Of a stretch of DNA of 22,309 nucleotides, positions 1-7,708 are shown piece after piece. The stretch is from Bacteroidales bacterium Bact_23. GTDB lineage: Bacteria > Bacteroidota > Bacteroidia > Bacteroidales > Lentimicrobiaceae. Position numbers and translations under genes: made by a program. Under the pieces are notes generated by a model, which was not told where the DNA came from, searched no databases, and worked only from the letters and a program-made list of their open reading frames with translations. The DNA lies in contig LUZO01000323.1 of assembly GCA_001603685.1 (NCBI GenBank), positions 1 to 22,309 on the forward strand, read 5' to 3'. How positions within the stretch are numbered: position 1 is the stretch's first letter; the number at the start of each line of letters is the position of its first letter.

Positions 1-29
1 GCCAATAATCAACCAATAGTTGCATTTGA

Positions 30-482
30 ATGGAGAATAGTTTCTCTGAAAAAGATAAAATAAGCCGGCGCAATCCTGCGGTCCGCATCCTGCTGATTAT
101 AGTGGGAATTGTGTCGGCCATTCTTGGCTTTGTGGGTGTTTTTGTTCCGCTATTGCCAACCACGCCGTTTTTGCTGCTCTCGTCGTGGTGCTTTATGCGC
201 TCATCCAAAAGGCTGAACCACTGGGTGCTGTACAACCGCTTTCTGGGCTCTTATATCCGGAACTACAAATCAGGCCACGGCATTACCCTCTGGAACAAGG
301 TTTACAGCCTTACATTTCTGTGGCTTACCATAAGCTCCTCATATTTCTTCTCTCCGCCTTACTTGTGGCTTCGTGCCGGACTGGCATTCATCGGACTTGC
401 AGTTACCGTTCATATTCTGAAGTTTAAAACCCTGCGAAAGGAAGATGCCGGCAAAGAGCAGGGAAGCCCGCCTGCCGTTTAA
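30..482 (+). CDS. DUF454 (YbaN-like) inner-membrane protein
   Basis: A 150-residue membrane protein. It has a short polar N-terminus, a first hydrophobic segment (about residues 18-40) running into the LPLLPTTPFLLLS-type motif (here VPLLPTTPFLLLSSW), and two further hydrophobic stretches at about 88-106 and 112-130. The proline-rich PLLPTTPF segment followed by W-C-F and a basic R-S-S-K-R patch is the hallmark of the DUF454/YbaN family, whose biochemical role is unknown. The length is normal for the family. The start is the ATG at 30; only 29 bases lie upstream, so promoter and operon context are cut off by the window edge. It converges on the leftward M3 peptidase, with a hairpin terminator between them. 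The family call is firm; no function can be given. Confidence 0.85.
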   Translation: MENSFSEKDKISRRNPAVRILLIIVGIVSAILGFVGVFVPLLPTTPFLLLSSWCFMRSSKRLNHWVLYNRFLGSYIRNYKSGHGITLWNKVYSLTFLWLTISSSYFFSPPYLWLRAGLAFIGLAVTVHILKFKTLRKEDAGKEQGSPPAV

Positions 483-529
483 CGACAGGATGGGTATCCG
501 GCTTACCGCATTATGGTTATTCAAAAAAC

Positions 530-562
530 AAACAGGGCTGCAGTTTGGCTGCAGCCCTGTTT
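530..562. terminator. Bidirectional Rho-independent terminator between convergent genes
   Basis: A perfect 14-bp inverted repeat with a 5-base loop: AAACAGGGCTGCAG at 530-543, TTTGG loop, CTGCAGCCCTGTTT at 549-562. On the minus strand it is followed by a TTTTTT run (complement of the A-run at 523-528), which suits termination of the M3 peptidase transcript. The plus side has a shorter T-tract that would serve the DUF454 gene. It lies in the 101-bp gap between the two convergent stop codons. Confidence 0.85.
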
Positions 563-583
563 ATCATTGATAGGGTGAGTTTC

Positions 584-2701
584 TTAGCTTTCAAGCAATC
601 CCCTGCGTTTGAGCAGCGGTTTGATGTCGGGTTCGGCGCCTCTGAATTTCTTGTAAAGGGTCATCGGATCTTCGGTTCCGCCGCGTTCCAGAACATTCTG
701 ACGGAAGGCTGCAGCGGTTTTCTGATCGAACAGTCCGTTTTCCTTAAAGGCTTCGAATGCATCCGCATCCAGAATTGCCGACCAGATGTAGCTGTAGTAG
801 CCCGACGAATATCCGCCGCTGAAAATATGGCTGAAGTAGGTGCTGCGGTACCTCGAGGTGATCTCGGGAATCAGTCCGATGCGTGCCAGTGTCGAGGCTT
901 CAAACTCGCTTACATCCTTAATGTTGTTTGTGGTCATATTGTGATAGCCCATATCGAGCAAAGATGCTGCCAGATACTCAACGGTGGCAAAGCCCTGGTT
1001 GAATACGGCGCTTTTCTGCATTTTGTCAATCAGTTCATCGGGAATCACCTCACCGGTCTGATAGTGTTTTGCATAGAGTTTCAGCACTTCGGGTTCCGAA
1101 GCCCAGTTTTCCATAATTTGTGAAGGTAGTTCCACAAAGTCGCGGGGAACGGAGGTGCCGCTCAGGCTGTAGTAGTTGCAGTTCGAGAGCAGTCCGTGGA
1201 GGGCGTGGCCAAACTCGTGGAAGAAGGTGCTGGCTTCGTCGAAGGTAAGCAGCGAAGGTGCGTTGGCGGTAGGTTTGGTGAAGTTGGTAACAATGGTAAT
1301 TACCGGGCTCACTTGTTCGCCGTTTTTCACATACTGTTTGCGGTAGCTGCTCATCCATGCGCCTCCGCGTTTGCTTTCGCGCGGGTGGAAGTCCATATAC
1401 AGTACGCCGATGTGATCGCCGTTGGCTTCCTTCACTTCGTATGCCACTGCATCGGGGTGGTAGACCGGGATGTCCTTACGCTCGGTAAAGGTGATTCCGT
1501 AGAGATTTCCGGCAACGGTAAAGATACCCTGCTTAACATTCTCCAGCGGGAAATACGGCTTCAACTGCTCTTCATCCAGATCGTACAGCTCCTTGCGGAC
1601 TTTCTCGGCATAGTAGCTCCAGTCCCACGGCTGTAGCTTGAAGTTGCCGCCTTCCTTATCAATGATGGCCTGCAACTGTTTTACCTCACCTTTTGCACGC
1701 TTCAGCGCGGGTGCCCACAGCTTGTCGAGCAGATTGTTAACGCTTGCGGCATCCTTTGCCATATTCCTTTCAAGGATATAGGCTGCATGGCTCTCATAAC
1801 CAAGCATATTGGCGCGCTCAAGACGCAGCGCCGCAATCTCTGCGATCAGGTTTTTGTTGTCCTTGTCGTTATTGTTGTTGCCGCGGTTAATGTAGGCGTT
1901 GTAGATTTTTTCGCGCAGTTCGCGTTTTGCCGAGTACTGCAGGAAAGGCATGATGCTCGGGTTGTGGAGGGTGTACACCCATTTGCCTTCCATGCCGGCG
2001 GCTTTGGCGGTTTCAGCGCCCTGATCGATCAGCCCCTGAGGCAGCCCTTCGAGGTCAGCCTCATTGTCAATTACCAGTTTGAAAGCGTTGGTTTCGGCCA
2101 GCACATTCTCACCGAACTGAAGGGTAAGCAGCGAAAGCTGCTGATTGATTTCGCGGAAACGGGCCTGATCGGCGCTGTCGAGCGCGGCGCCGCCTCTTAC
2201 AAAGTTTTTATAGGTATCCTCAAGCAGCATGGCCTGTTCGCCGGTAAGATTCAGTGAGTTGCGGTTTTCATAAACTTCCTGTACCCTCTTGAAAAGCCCG
2301 GGATTCAGCGAGATGTTGTCGTAGTGGGCCGACATCTTCGGAGCAACCTCTTTGGCAATTGCCTGAAGTTCTTCACTGGTATTCGAAGAGTTGAAGTTGT
2401 AGAAAACACCGGTAACTTTTCTTAAAAGTTCGCCGCTGGCATCCATTGCGGCAATGGTGTTTTCGAAGTCAGGAGCCTCCTGATTGTCTATGATGGCGGC
2501 AATCTCTGCATTCTGCTCTTCAATTCCCTTTTCAATGGCCGGAACAAAATGCTCGTTCTTAATCTGGTCGAAAGGCGGAACACCAAAAGGTGTATTGTAT
2601 TCGGTAAAGAAAGGATTATCAGCGACAGTTGCTTTCTCCTGCCCTGAATTACAAGCTGTTATCATAACGGCTGTCATTAAGATTAAAGTTAATTTTTTCA
2701 T
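584..2701 (-). CDS. dcp: M3-family zinc metallopeptidase (peptidyl-dipeptidase Dcp type), lipoprotein
   Basis: A 705-residue zinc peptidase of the thimet oligopeptidase/Dcp family (M3), which cleaves short peptides, releasing dipeptides from C-termini in Dcp itself. The motif HEFGH is at residues 495-499 (H495 and H499 zinc ligands, E496 catalytic). The third ligand is probably E524 in the FVELPSQ segment. The C-terminal SGGYSSGYYSYIW segment matches the conserved tyrosine/glycine substrate-binding loop. The N-terminus is a lipoprotein signal with lipobox ITAC and the lipidated cysteine at C17, so the protein should be anchored in the envelope facing the periplasm, unlike cytoplasmic E. coli Dcp. 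Length is normal. The ATG at 2701 is supported by the signal peptide and by a TACCTTTG -7 element just upstream. It appears monocistronic. Dcp versus oligopeptidase specificity cannot be settled from sequence alone. Confidence 0.93.
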   Translation of the reverse strand: MKKLTLILMTAVMITACNSGQEKATVADNPFFTEYNTPFGVPPFDQIKNEHFVPAIEKGIEEQNAEIAAIIDNQEAPDFENTIAAMDASGELLRKVTGVFYNFNSSNTSEELQAIAKEVAPKMSAHYDNISLNPGLFKRVQEVYENRNSLNLTGEQAMLLEDTYKNFVRGGAALDSADQARFREINQQLSLLTLQFGENVLAETNAFKLVIDNEADLEGLPQGLIDQGAETAKAAGMEGKWVYTLHNPSIMPFLQYSAKRELREKIYNAYINRGNNNNDKDNKNLIAEIAALRLERANMLGYESHAAYILERNMAKDAASVNNLLDKLWAPALKRAKGEVKQLQAIIDKEGGNFKLQPWDWSYYAEKVRKELYDLDEEQLKPYFPLENVKQGIFTVAGNLYGITFTERKDIPVYHPDAVAYEVKEANGDHIGVLYMDFHPRESKRGGAWMSSYRKQYVKNGEQVSPVITIVTNFTKPTANAPSLLTFDEASTFFHEFGHALHGLLSNCNYYSLSGTSVPRDFVELPSQIMENWASEPEVLKLYAKHYQTGEVIPDELIDKMQKSAVFNQGFATVEYLAASLLDMGYHNMTTNNIKDVSEFEASTLARIGLIPEITSRYRSTYFSHIFSGGYSSGYYSYIWSAILDADAFEAFKENGLFDQKTAAAFRQNVLERGGTEDPMTLYKKFRGAEPDIKPLLKRRGLLES

Positions 2702-2735
2702 TTTGAACCGTTTAAGTTTTGACTTATTTTCACTG

Positions 2736-2743
2736 CAAAGGTA
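2736..2743 (-). promoter_or_regulatory. Bacteroidota -7 promoter element of the M3 peptidase gene
   Basis: On the minus strand the octamer TACCTTTG exactly fits the Bacteroidota sigma-ABfr -7 consensus TAnnTTTG. It lies 35 bases upstream of the ATG at 2701, giving a leader of roughly 28 nt. No convincing -33 TTG was found at the usual spacing. Confidence 0.6.
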
Positions 2744-2810
2744 GGTTTTTTTAATGAATTTTTAATATTGCCCTGATAATCACAAAATCAATTAACCGGC
2801 ATCACCGCTT

Positions 2811-2850
2811 TGCAAATAAAAAACGGACCCCAAAAAAGCGGATCCGTTTA
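2811..2850 (-). terminator. Rho-independent terminator of the E1 dehydrogenase gene
   Basis: On the minus strand, AAACGGATCC (2849 down to 2840) pairs with GGGTCCGTTT (2830 down to 2821): 10 pairs including one T-G wobble. It is followed at once by a T-rich run (TTTTTTATTTG overlapping the stem end). It lies 25 bases beyond the E1 stop codon and upstream of the M3 promoter, so it separates the two leftward genes. Confidence 0.8.
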
Positions 2851-2874
2851 CAGGTTCAAAATCCATTGTCTATA

Positions 2875-4920
2875 TCAGAATTCCAGAATCTCCTTTGCTG
2901 CTTTGTAGATCTTATCCTCGTTCGGAAGAATGGCTCTTTCGAGAATGGTGTTAAAGCCAATAGGAGTAAAGGTCGATCCTACCCGCTTAACGGGTGCATC
3001 CAGGAAAGTAAATGCCTCGTCGGTAATCATGGCTGCAATTTCAGCTCCGAAGCCGGAGAATACCTTGTCTTCGTGAACCACCAGTGCGCGGCCGGTCTTT
3101 TTTACCGAGTTCAGAATTCCTTCCTTATCGAGGGGAATCAGCGAACGGATATCCACTACCTCAATGCTTTTGCCCGATTCGGCTGCAATGCGTTCGGCAA
3201 CTGCCAGGCTCATGTGCGTGGTGTTTCCGTAGGTAATGATACTCAGGTCGGTGCCTGTGCGGCGTACGCGTGCCTTTCCGAACGGTACCTCGAAATCATC
3301 GGGGATGTAAGTCTCCGACAGCGGATCGTTGTAGAGCGCCTTAGGCTCAAGGAACATGGTGGGCCCTTCGGAGCGGATGGAGGTTCTGAGTAGTCCGGCG
3401 GCGTCATCGGCAAACGAGGGATAAACGATGCGGATACCCGGGAAGGTAGCCAGCGCTCCCTCAATGGTTTGCGAGTGGTAGAGGCCGCCTCCGATGTATC
3501 CTCCCGAAGCCAGGCGCACGGTTACATTAGGTGCGAAAGCGCCGTTGCTGCGCCAGTAGTCGTGGGTGAGCTCTACAAACTGCTCCATTGCAGGCCAGAA
3601 GTAGTCGGCAAACTCAGCGCCTTCAATCACAATTCTGATTTTCTTGCTGAAGCGGCTCATTCCGTTGGCAGTGCCCACGATGAAGTCCTCGGCAATGGGT
3701 GCGTTGAAAACCCTTTCTATGCCGAACTCCTGCTGCATGCCTTTACTTACATTGAAAATGCCGCCCTTGTCTTTGTTGGCGATGTCCTGCCCCCATAGAT
3801 AGGTATCGGGATTGTGGCGGAACTCTGCTTTCAGCGTTTCGTTCAGCGCCTGAATCAGCTTCAATTTCTCGCCCGATTGCAGGTTGTGGGTGCCATCGGG
3901 ATATTTTGAAGCAGGGTAGGGCTCCGGAAGTACAAAGTTGAAGATGCTGGCAGGATCTGGATTGGGTGCCGCCATCGCTTTCTTATGCGCCTTCGATACC
4001 TCTTCCTTTGCCTTTTTGTCGAGTTCATCGAGTTCGGCTTCGCTAACGCGTCCCGACAGAATCAGGGTTTTGCGGTAGCGGTCGAACGGATCGCTGGCCA
4101 GTGCGCAGAAGCGCTCGTTTTCATCGCGGTAGAGCTCGTGTTTGTCGGAGTTCGAGTGCGAATGAATCCTGATGGTGGAAGCATGCACAATCACCGGCAT
4201 CTGATGTTCAAGGGCATAAGCCTTTGCATCGGTCATGGCGTTCATCGAATCGAACACATTTTTGCCGTCGCAGTGGATAATCTTCAGGTTTTTGAACCCC
4301 CTGAAGTTATCGGCAGCCCGCCAGTTGGCAGTCTGGTCGCGTTTGGGAACTGAAATGCCGTAGTTGTTGTCCTGGAAGACAAAAATCACGGGCAGTTTCT
4401 CGTTGGTAGCTCCGTTAATGGCCTCATAAACATAGCCTTCGCTGGTCGATGATTCACCCTGCGAGCTGATGGCTACGGCTTTGGCGCCATATCTCTTCAT
4501 GGCACGGGCAACGCCTACGGCATGCAGCGTATGGTTGCCGGTTGCCGAAGATACATTGTGGATGTTCCATGCCGGCTTGGCAAAGTGGTTCGACATGTGC
4601 CTTCCGCCGCTGGCAATATCGGTTGCTTTTGAAATGCCGTTCAGGATGATCTCCTCGGCGGTAATGCCGCATGAAATGGCGGTAAGCATATCCCTGTAGT
4701 AGGGGAAAAGGTGGTCGATATTTTTTTCGAAAACCTGACCAATGGCCAGCTGAATGCCGTCGTGGCCCGCATAGGGAGCGTGGTATGACCATCCCAGCGC
4801 CTGTTTCAGGTAATTGGGGGCGCGGTCGTCGAGCTTGCGGCCAAGCGACATCAGATAATACCAGTTCTTTAGGGTTTCTTTATCGGTAGTCTTGATTCCG
4901 AAGGATTTGGTTCTTTCCAT
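2875..4920 (-). CDS. 2-oxoacid dehydrogenase E1, fused alpha and beta subunits (thiamine diphosphate-dependent)
   Basis: A 681-residue fusion of E1 alpha and E1 beta of a branched-chain 2-oxoacid or pyruvate dehydrogenase complex, which decarboxylates the 2-oxoacid and passes the acyl group to lipoyl-E2. The alpha-like half (about 1-330) carries the thiamine diphosphate/metal motif as GES at 155-157 and QDNNYGIS at 183-190; E156, N185 and Y187 line up with metal ligands of human BCKDH E1 alpha. The beta-like half (about 350-681) has NAPIAED with the likely cofactor-activating glutamate, a pyrimidine-binding domain, and a C-terminal transketolase domain beginning near the GKARVRR segment. The ATG at 4920 has a normal N-terminus. 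It is flanked by its own terminator and by a palindrome about 50 bp upstream. No E2 or E3 gene is present. The substrate is uncertain; fused E1 proteins like this are common in Bacteroidota. Confidence 0.9.
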   Translation of the reverse strand: MERTKSFGIKTTDKETLKNWYYLMSLGRKLDDRAPNYLKQALGWSYHAPYAGHDGIQLAIGQVFEKNIDHLFPYYRDMLTAISCGITAEEIILNGISKATDIASGGRHMSNHFAKPAWNIHNVSSATGNHTLHAVGVARAMKRYGAKAVAISSQGESSTSEGYVYEAINGATNEKLPVIFVFQDNNYGISVPKRDQTANWRAADNFRGFKNLKIIHCDGKNVFDSMNAMTDAKAYALEHQMPVIVHASTIRIHSHSNSDKHELYRDENERFCALASDPFDRYRKTLILSGRVSEAELDELDKKAKEEVSKAHKKAMAAPNPDPASIFNFVLPEPYPASKYPDGTHNLQSGEKLKLIQALNETLKAEFRHNPDTYLWGQDIANKDKGGIFNVSKGMQQEFGIERVFNAPIAEDFIVGTANGMSRFSKKIRIVIEGAEFADYFWPAMEQFVELTHDYWRSNGAFAPNVTVRLASGGYIGGGLYHSQTIEGALATFPGIRIVYPSFADDAAGLLRTSIRSEGPTMFLEPKALYNDPLSETYIPDDFEVPFGKARVRRTGTDLSIITYGNTTHMSLAVAERIAAESGKSIEVVDIRSLIPLDKEGILNSVKKTGRALVVHEDKVFSGFGAEIAAMITDEAFTFLDAPVKRVGSTFTPIGFNTILERAILPNEDKIYKAAKEILEF

Positions 4921-4971
4921 TGTGTTAATTTAATATCAAATAGTCCGAATTGGAATTACAGACCATATAAC

Positions 4972-4997
4972 AACCTATGCATAGGTTTGTTCAAACC
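4972..4997. promoter_or_regulatory. Overlapping palindromes upstream of the E1 gene, possible operator
   Basis: AACCTATGCATAGGTT at 4972-4987 is a perfect 16-bp palindrome. It overlaps a second inverted repeat, GGTTTG-TT-CAAACC at 4984-4997. The pair sits 52-77 bp upstream of the E1 start, where an operator for a dimeric regulator would be expected. No regulator gene is nearby and no T-run follows, so a terminator is unlikely. The role is inferred. Confidence 0.4.
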
Positions 4998-5130
4998 AAA
5001 AAGAAGGTAATGATGATTGTAATTTCCGCTGATTTTGCGAATGGTCGGAAAGGCTGGAGCATAAGGCGATGGCGCGTTTTGCCCCATCCCCGCAGTAATG
5101 GTTTGAAATGAATAACAGAGGATGATTCTA
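4998..5130. other. Intergenic stretch with no recognised feature
   Basis: This is the remainder of the 240-bp gap between the E1 start and the tsaC stop. It holds no ORF with gene-like features on either strand, no tRNA-like fold that I can see and no mobile-element remnant that I recognise. It probably contains the far upstream region of E1 and the 3' trailer of the tsaC transcript. Confidence 0.5.
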
Positions 5131-5147
5131 CCGGTAAAAGTTACCGG
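5131..5147. terminator. Small hairpin downstream of tsaC, weak terminator candidate
   Basis: CCGGTAA (5131-5137), a 3-base loop, and TTACCGG (5141-5147) form a perfect 7-bp stem 14 bases past the tsaC stop. On the minus strand, the direction of tsaC transcription, no T-run follows; T-rich sequence lies only on the plus side. It may stabilise the 3' end rather than terminate transcription. Confidence 0.35.
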
Positions 5148-5160
5148 ATTTGTTGTTTTG

Positions 5161-5736
5161 TTAATCCCTGATTACCTCATAGTTGCCATCACTGAACAGC
5201 CGGATGATGGTTGAGGGTTTTGCCTGGTTAAACTGATCTTGGAAAAGTTGAACGCAATAGTCAACCTGTTTACTGATTTCTTCCGATATCTGGCTGTGTA
5301 CCAGAGGCGTGGGTTCGCCCGAGATGTTTGCAGAGGTTGAAATAATAGGATGTCCAAGCGCACTGATCAGGTCCCGGCAGAATTCGTCTTTTACTACCCT
5401 GATGGCTATGGTTCCATCGGGTGCGGAGAGGTTCCTGGGCAGATTCTGTGAACTGTCGTAGATTACAGTTACCGGCTTGCTGAGGCTGCTGATCAGGTCA
5501 ATGGTTATATCGGGAATTCTGGGGATGTATTTTTCCAGATCTTCGTAGTTGTTCAGCAGTATAATCAGGCTTTTTGATTCAGACCTTTTTTTAATCTTAT
5601 ATATTTTTTCAACTGCTTTTGCGTTCAGGGCATCGCAGCCAATTCCCCAGACCGTATCTGTGGGATAGAGGATAATGCCTCCGTTTTTCATGACTTTTAC
5701 AGCCTTCTCAATTTCTTCTTTTATCTTTTCTTGCAT
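5161..5736 (-). CDS. tsaC: L-threonylcarbamoyladenylate synthase (YrdC/TsaC/Sua5 family)
   Basis: A 191-residue single-domain protein making threonylcarbamoyl-AMP from threonine, bicarbonate and ATP, the first step of t6A modification of tRNAs reading ANN codons. Visible motifs are YPTDTVWGIGCDA (24-36), the basic nucleotide-binding segment KIKKRSESKS (47-56), SKPVTVI (86-92) and STSANISG (133-140), all characteristic of the family. Its length is that of TsaC, without the extra C-terminal Sua5 domain. The ATG at 5736 lies 29 bases inside the end of the upstream glycosyltransferase gene, in another frame, so the two are probably translationally coupled. It is the last gene of the dapD-GT9-tsaC cluster. 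Identification is firm. Confidence 0.93.
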   Translation of the reverse strand: MQEKIKEEIEKAVKVMKNGGIILYPTDTVWGIGCDALNAKAVEKIYKIKKRSESKSLIILLNNYEDLEKYIPRIPDITIDLISSLSKPVTVIYDSSQNLPRNLSAPDGTIAIRVVKDEFCRDLISALGHPIISTSANISGEPTPLVHSQISEEISKQVDYCVQLFQDQFNQAKPSTIIRLFSDGNYEVIRD

Positions 5737-6745
5737 CTGTCGGTAAGATGTTAAGGAGTTGTTCCGTGTGGATGTTTAATGCACAATTAAAGTGCCCCAG
5801 CGGGCAGCTTTTATATCCGTGGAGGCCGCAGGGCCTGCACGGCAGCTCTTCGGTTGTTTCGATGATATGCGATTCATCCGACAAAGGCCCGAAGCCGAAT
5901 GCCGGAACGGTGGAGCAATAGACCGCTGCCACCGGTGCATTCATGGCCGAGGCCAGATGCATGGGCGCCGAGTCGTTGGTATAATTCATCAGCGCATACT
6001 TCATCAGTGCCGCCGATTGAAGCAGGGTAAAGATTCCCGTAAGGATGATGATGTTTTCATGATTCGACTTGCCGGATATCCGCGCGCACAATTCACTGTC
6101 GGCGGCCGAACCCAGCAATATAACCTCGATGTCGTCCGATATGTTGTTGATAAAATCAACCCATTTGTCTTGGGGATACTGCTTTGTAAACCAGAGAGAA
6201 GCCGGCGAAATGGTGATGAATCTTTTCCGTGCCCAGTGTTTTGCGGTTTCAAAATCGGCGTCCGACGGGTATAGCCTGGGTTTCAGGGGTTTGCCCGGAA
6301 CCAGATCGGCGATTAGCCTGTGATTTCTGACAATTTCATGCTCCGGATTGTCGTGGATGTCGATGCGGTGTTCCGATTTTCTGGTAAACAGGAAAGAGAG
6401 CGGATTTTTGACAAAGCCGGACTTTACCGGAGCACCCGAAAGTGCGGTGATAAGCCCCGAAGAGGCAAACCGCTGCACATTAACCACCACATCAAACTTC
6501 ATGCGCCTTACCTGCCCGATCAGGCTCAGCAGTTTGCAGTACTTCATCCTTTTCTTATCCCAGACAAAGACATTGCGGATAAAGGGATGGTTGTGAAACA
6601 GCGAATCATAGCCTTTTCTGACAAGATAACTGATTTCCGCATCCGGAAACGCCTTGTGCAGCGTCTCGGCAAGGGCTGTCGAGAGGATGACATCGCCAAT
6701 GGATGCGGTTTGGATAATCAGTATTTTTTTAGGCACTTTTTTCAC
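5708..6745 (-). CDS. Glycosyltransferase family 9 (heptosyltransferase-like)
   Basis: A 345-residue GT-B fold glycosyltransferase related to the LPS heptosyltransferases WaaC/WaaF, acting at the cytoplasmic face of the inner membrane on lipopolysaccharide core or a similar glycolipid. The N-terminus KKILIIQTASIGDVILST is the classic GT9 start (I-x-x-x-S-I-G-D-V/L). The second domain carries NDSAPMHLASAMNAPVAAV starting at residue 257, the nucleotide-sugar binding signature. A cysteine-rich tail (CRPCGLHGYKSCPLGHFNC) is frequent in this family. The start is a GTG at 6745; no in-frame ATG exists between it and upstream sequence, and the motif begins a few residues in. It follows dapD after 42 bp and overlaps tsaC by 29 bp. 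The acceptor sugar cannot be predicted. Confidence 0.88.
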   Translation of the reverse strand: MKKVPKKILIIQTASIGDVILSTALAETLHKAFPDAEISYLVRKGYDSLFHNHPFIRNVFVWDKKRMKYCKLLSLIGQVRRMKFDVVVNVQRFASSGLITALSGAPVKSGFVKNPLSFLFTRKSEHRIDIHDNPEHEIVRNHRLIADLVPGKPLKPRLYPSDADFETAKHWARKRFITISPASLWFTKQYPQDKWVDFINNISDDIEVILLGSAADSELCARISGKSNHENIIILTGIFTLLQSAALMKYALMNYTNDSAPMHLASAMNAPVAAVYCSTVPAFGFGPLSDESHIIETTEELPCRPCGLHGYKSCPLGHFNCALNIHTEQLLNILPTDARKDKRRN

Positions 6746-6787
6746 GATCCGGATGCTTGAAAATGGTTGTCTGAATAGCCTGGATGC

Positions 6788-7603
6788 TTACACCTGCAAT
6801 CCGTATTCACGCAGGGTGTGGTTCAGCGAAGTTTTCAGGTCGGTCGATTCCTTTCTGCTTCCGATAATCAGGGCGCAGGAGACCTGATATTCACCGGCGG
6901 GGAATTTTTTCGGGTACGAGCCCGGAATTACCACTGATCTCGGCGGTACAAAGCCTTTGTATTCAACGGGATTGCTGCCTGAAACATCGATGATGCGGGT
7001 GCTTTTTGTAATCACCACATTGGCGCCGAGTACCGCTTCATGGCCGATTCTTACCCCTTCCACCACAATACTCCGCGATCCGATAAAGCAGTTGTCTTCG
7101 ATGATCACCGGCGATGCCTGCACCGGTTCGAGAACTCCGCCGATGCCAACGCCGCCCGAAAGATGCACATTTTTTCCAATCTGGGCGCATGAGCCAACGG
7201 TTGCCCAGGTGTCCACCATGGTGTTGCTGTCAACATAGGCACCGATGTTCACATACGAAGGCATCATAATCACACCGGGAGCCAGGTATGAGCCGTAGCG
7301 GGCAACGGCGTGGGGCACCACCCTCACGCCAAGCTCAGGATAGTTCCGCTTCAGCGGAATCTTGTCGTGAAACTCCAGCGGGCCGGCCTCCAGAACCTCC
7401 ATCCTGCGGATGGGGAAGTAGAGAATAACCGCCTTTTTCACCCATTCATTCACTTTCCAGCCGGCGCCGTCGGGTGCTGCAACCCTGAGAGTGCCGGCAT
7501 CGAGCATGGCGACCACTTCATTTACGGCATCCTGAATACGGGGTTCTTCCAGCAATCTGCGGTTGAGCCAGGCTTCCTCTATCGTCTGTTGCAACAGTTG
7601 CAT
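6788..7603 (-). CDS. dapD: 2,3,4,5-tetrahydropyridine-2,6-dicarboxylate N-succinyltransferase
   Basis: A 271-residue enzyme that succinylates tetrahydrodipicolinate in the succinylase branch of diaminopimelate/lysine synthesis, feeding peptidoglycan and protein synthesis in the cytoplasm. It has the alpha-helical N-terminal domain (about 1-100, including the WKVNEWVKKAVILYFP segment) and a left-handed beta-helix of hexapeptide repeats (about 105-240, e.g. GVIMMPSYVNIGAYVD and GGVGIGGVLEPVQASP). Length matches typical DapD. The ATG at 7603 is preceded by a perfect TAACTTTG -7 element. It is the first gene of the leftward cluster and is divergent from ruvX. No other lysine pathway genes are in the window. 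Confidence 0.96.
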   Translation of the reverse strand: MQLLQQTIEEAWLNRRLLEEPRIQDAVNEVVAMLDAGTLRVAAPDGAGWKVNEWVKKAVILYFPIRRMEVLEAGPLEFHDKIPLKRNYPELGVRVVPHAVARYGSYLAPGVIMMPSYVNIGAYVDSNTMVDTWATVGSCAQIGKNVHLSGGVGIGGVLEPVQASPVIIEDNCFIGSRSIVVEGVRIGHEAVLGANVVITKSTRIIDVSGSNPVEYKGFVPPRSVVIPGSYPKKFPAGEYQVSCALIIGSRKESTDLKTSLNHTLREYGLQV

Positions 7604-7623
7604 CTTAAAGTCTATTATTGCGT

Positions 7624-7631
7624 CAAAGTTA
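7624..7631 (-). promoter_or_regulatory. -7 promoter element of dapD
   Basis: TAACTTTG on the minus strand is an exact TAnnTTTG match, placing the start of transcription about 14 nt before the dapD ATG. It lies in the 105-bp divergent dapD/ruvX region, back to back with the ruvX element. Confidence 0.55.
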
Positions 7632-7661
7632 GTGTTTTTTTAATCTTATTGGCTTTATTAT

Positions 7662-7669
7662 TAATTTTG
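7662..7669 (+). promoter_or_regulatory. -7 promoter element of ruvX
   Basis: TAATTTTG on the plus strand is an exact TAnnTTTG match, 39 bases before the TTG start of ruvX, giving a leader of about 30 nt. No convincing -33 TTG was seen at the usual spacing. Confidence 0.55.
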
Positions 7670-7708
7670 CAGCCCTAAAGCGTATGCTTTTTATTAAACA
7701 ACAATACT

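Noticed and set aside
545..1123. Long open frame on the plus strand opposite the M3 peptidase
   Set aside because: It is antisense to a fully convincing M3 gene with intact zinc motif and signal peptide, and its translation shows no family features. It is a shadow frame.
5041..5100. GC-rich segment in the 240-bp gap as a possible small RNA or tRNA remnant
   Set aside because: No cloverleaf or stable long stem could be drawn and no promoter element stands before it.
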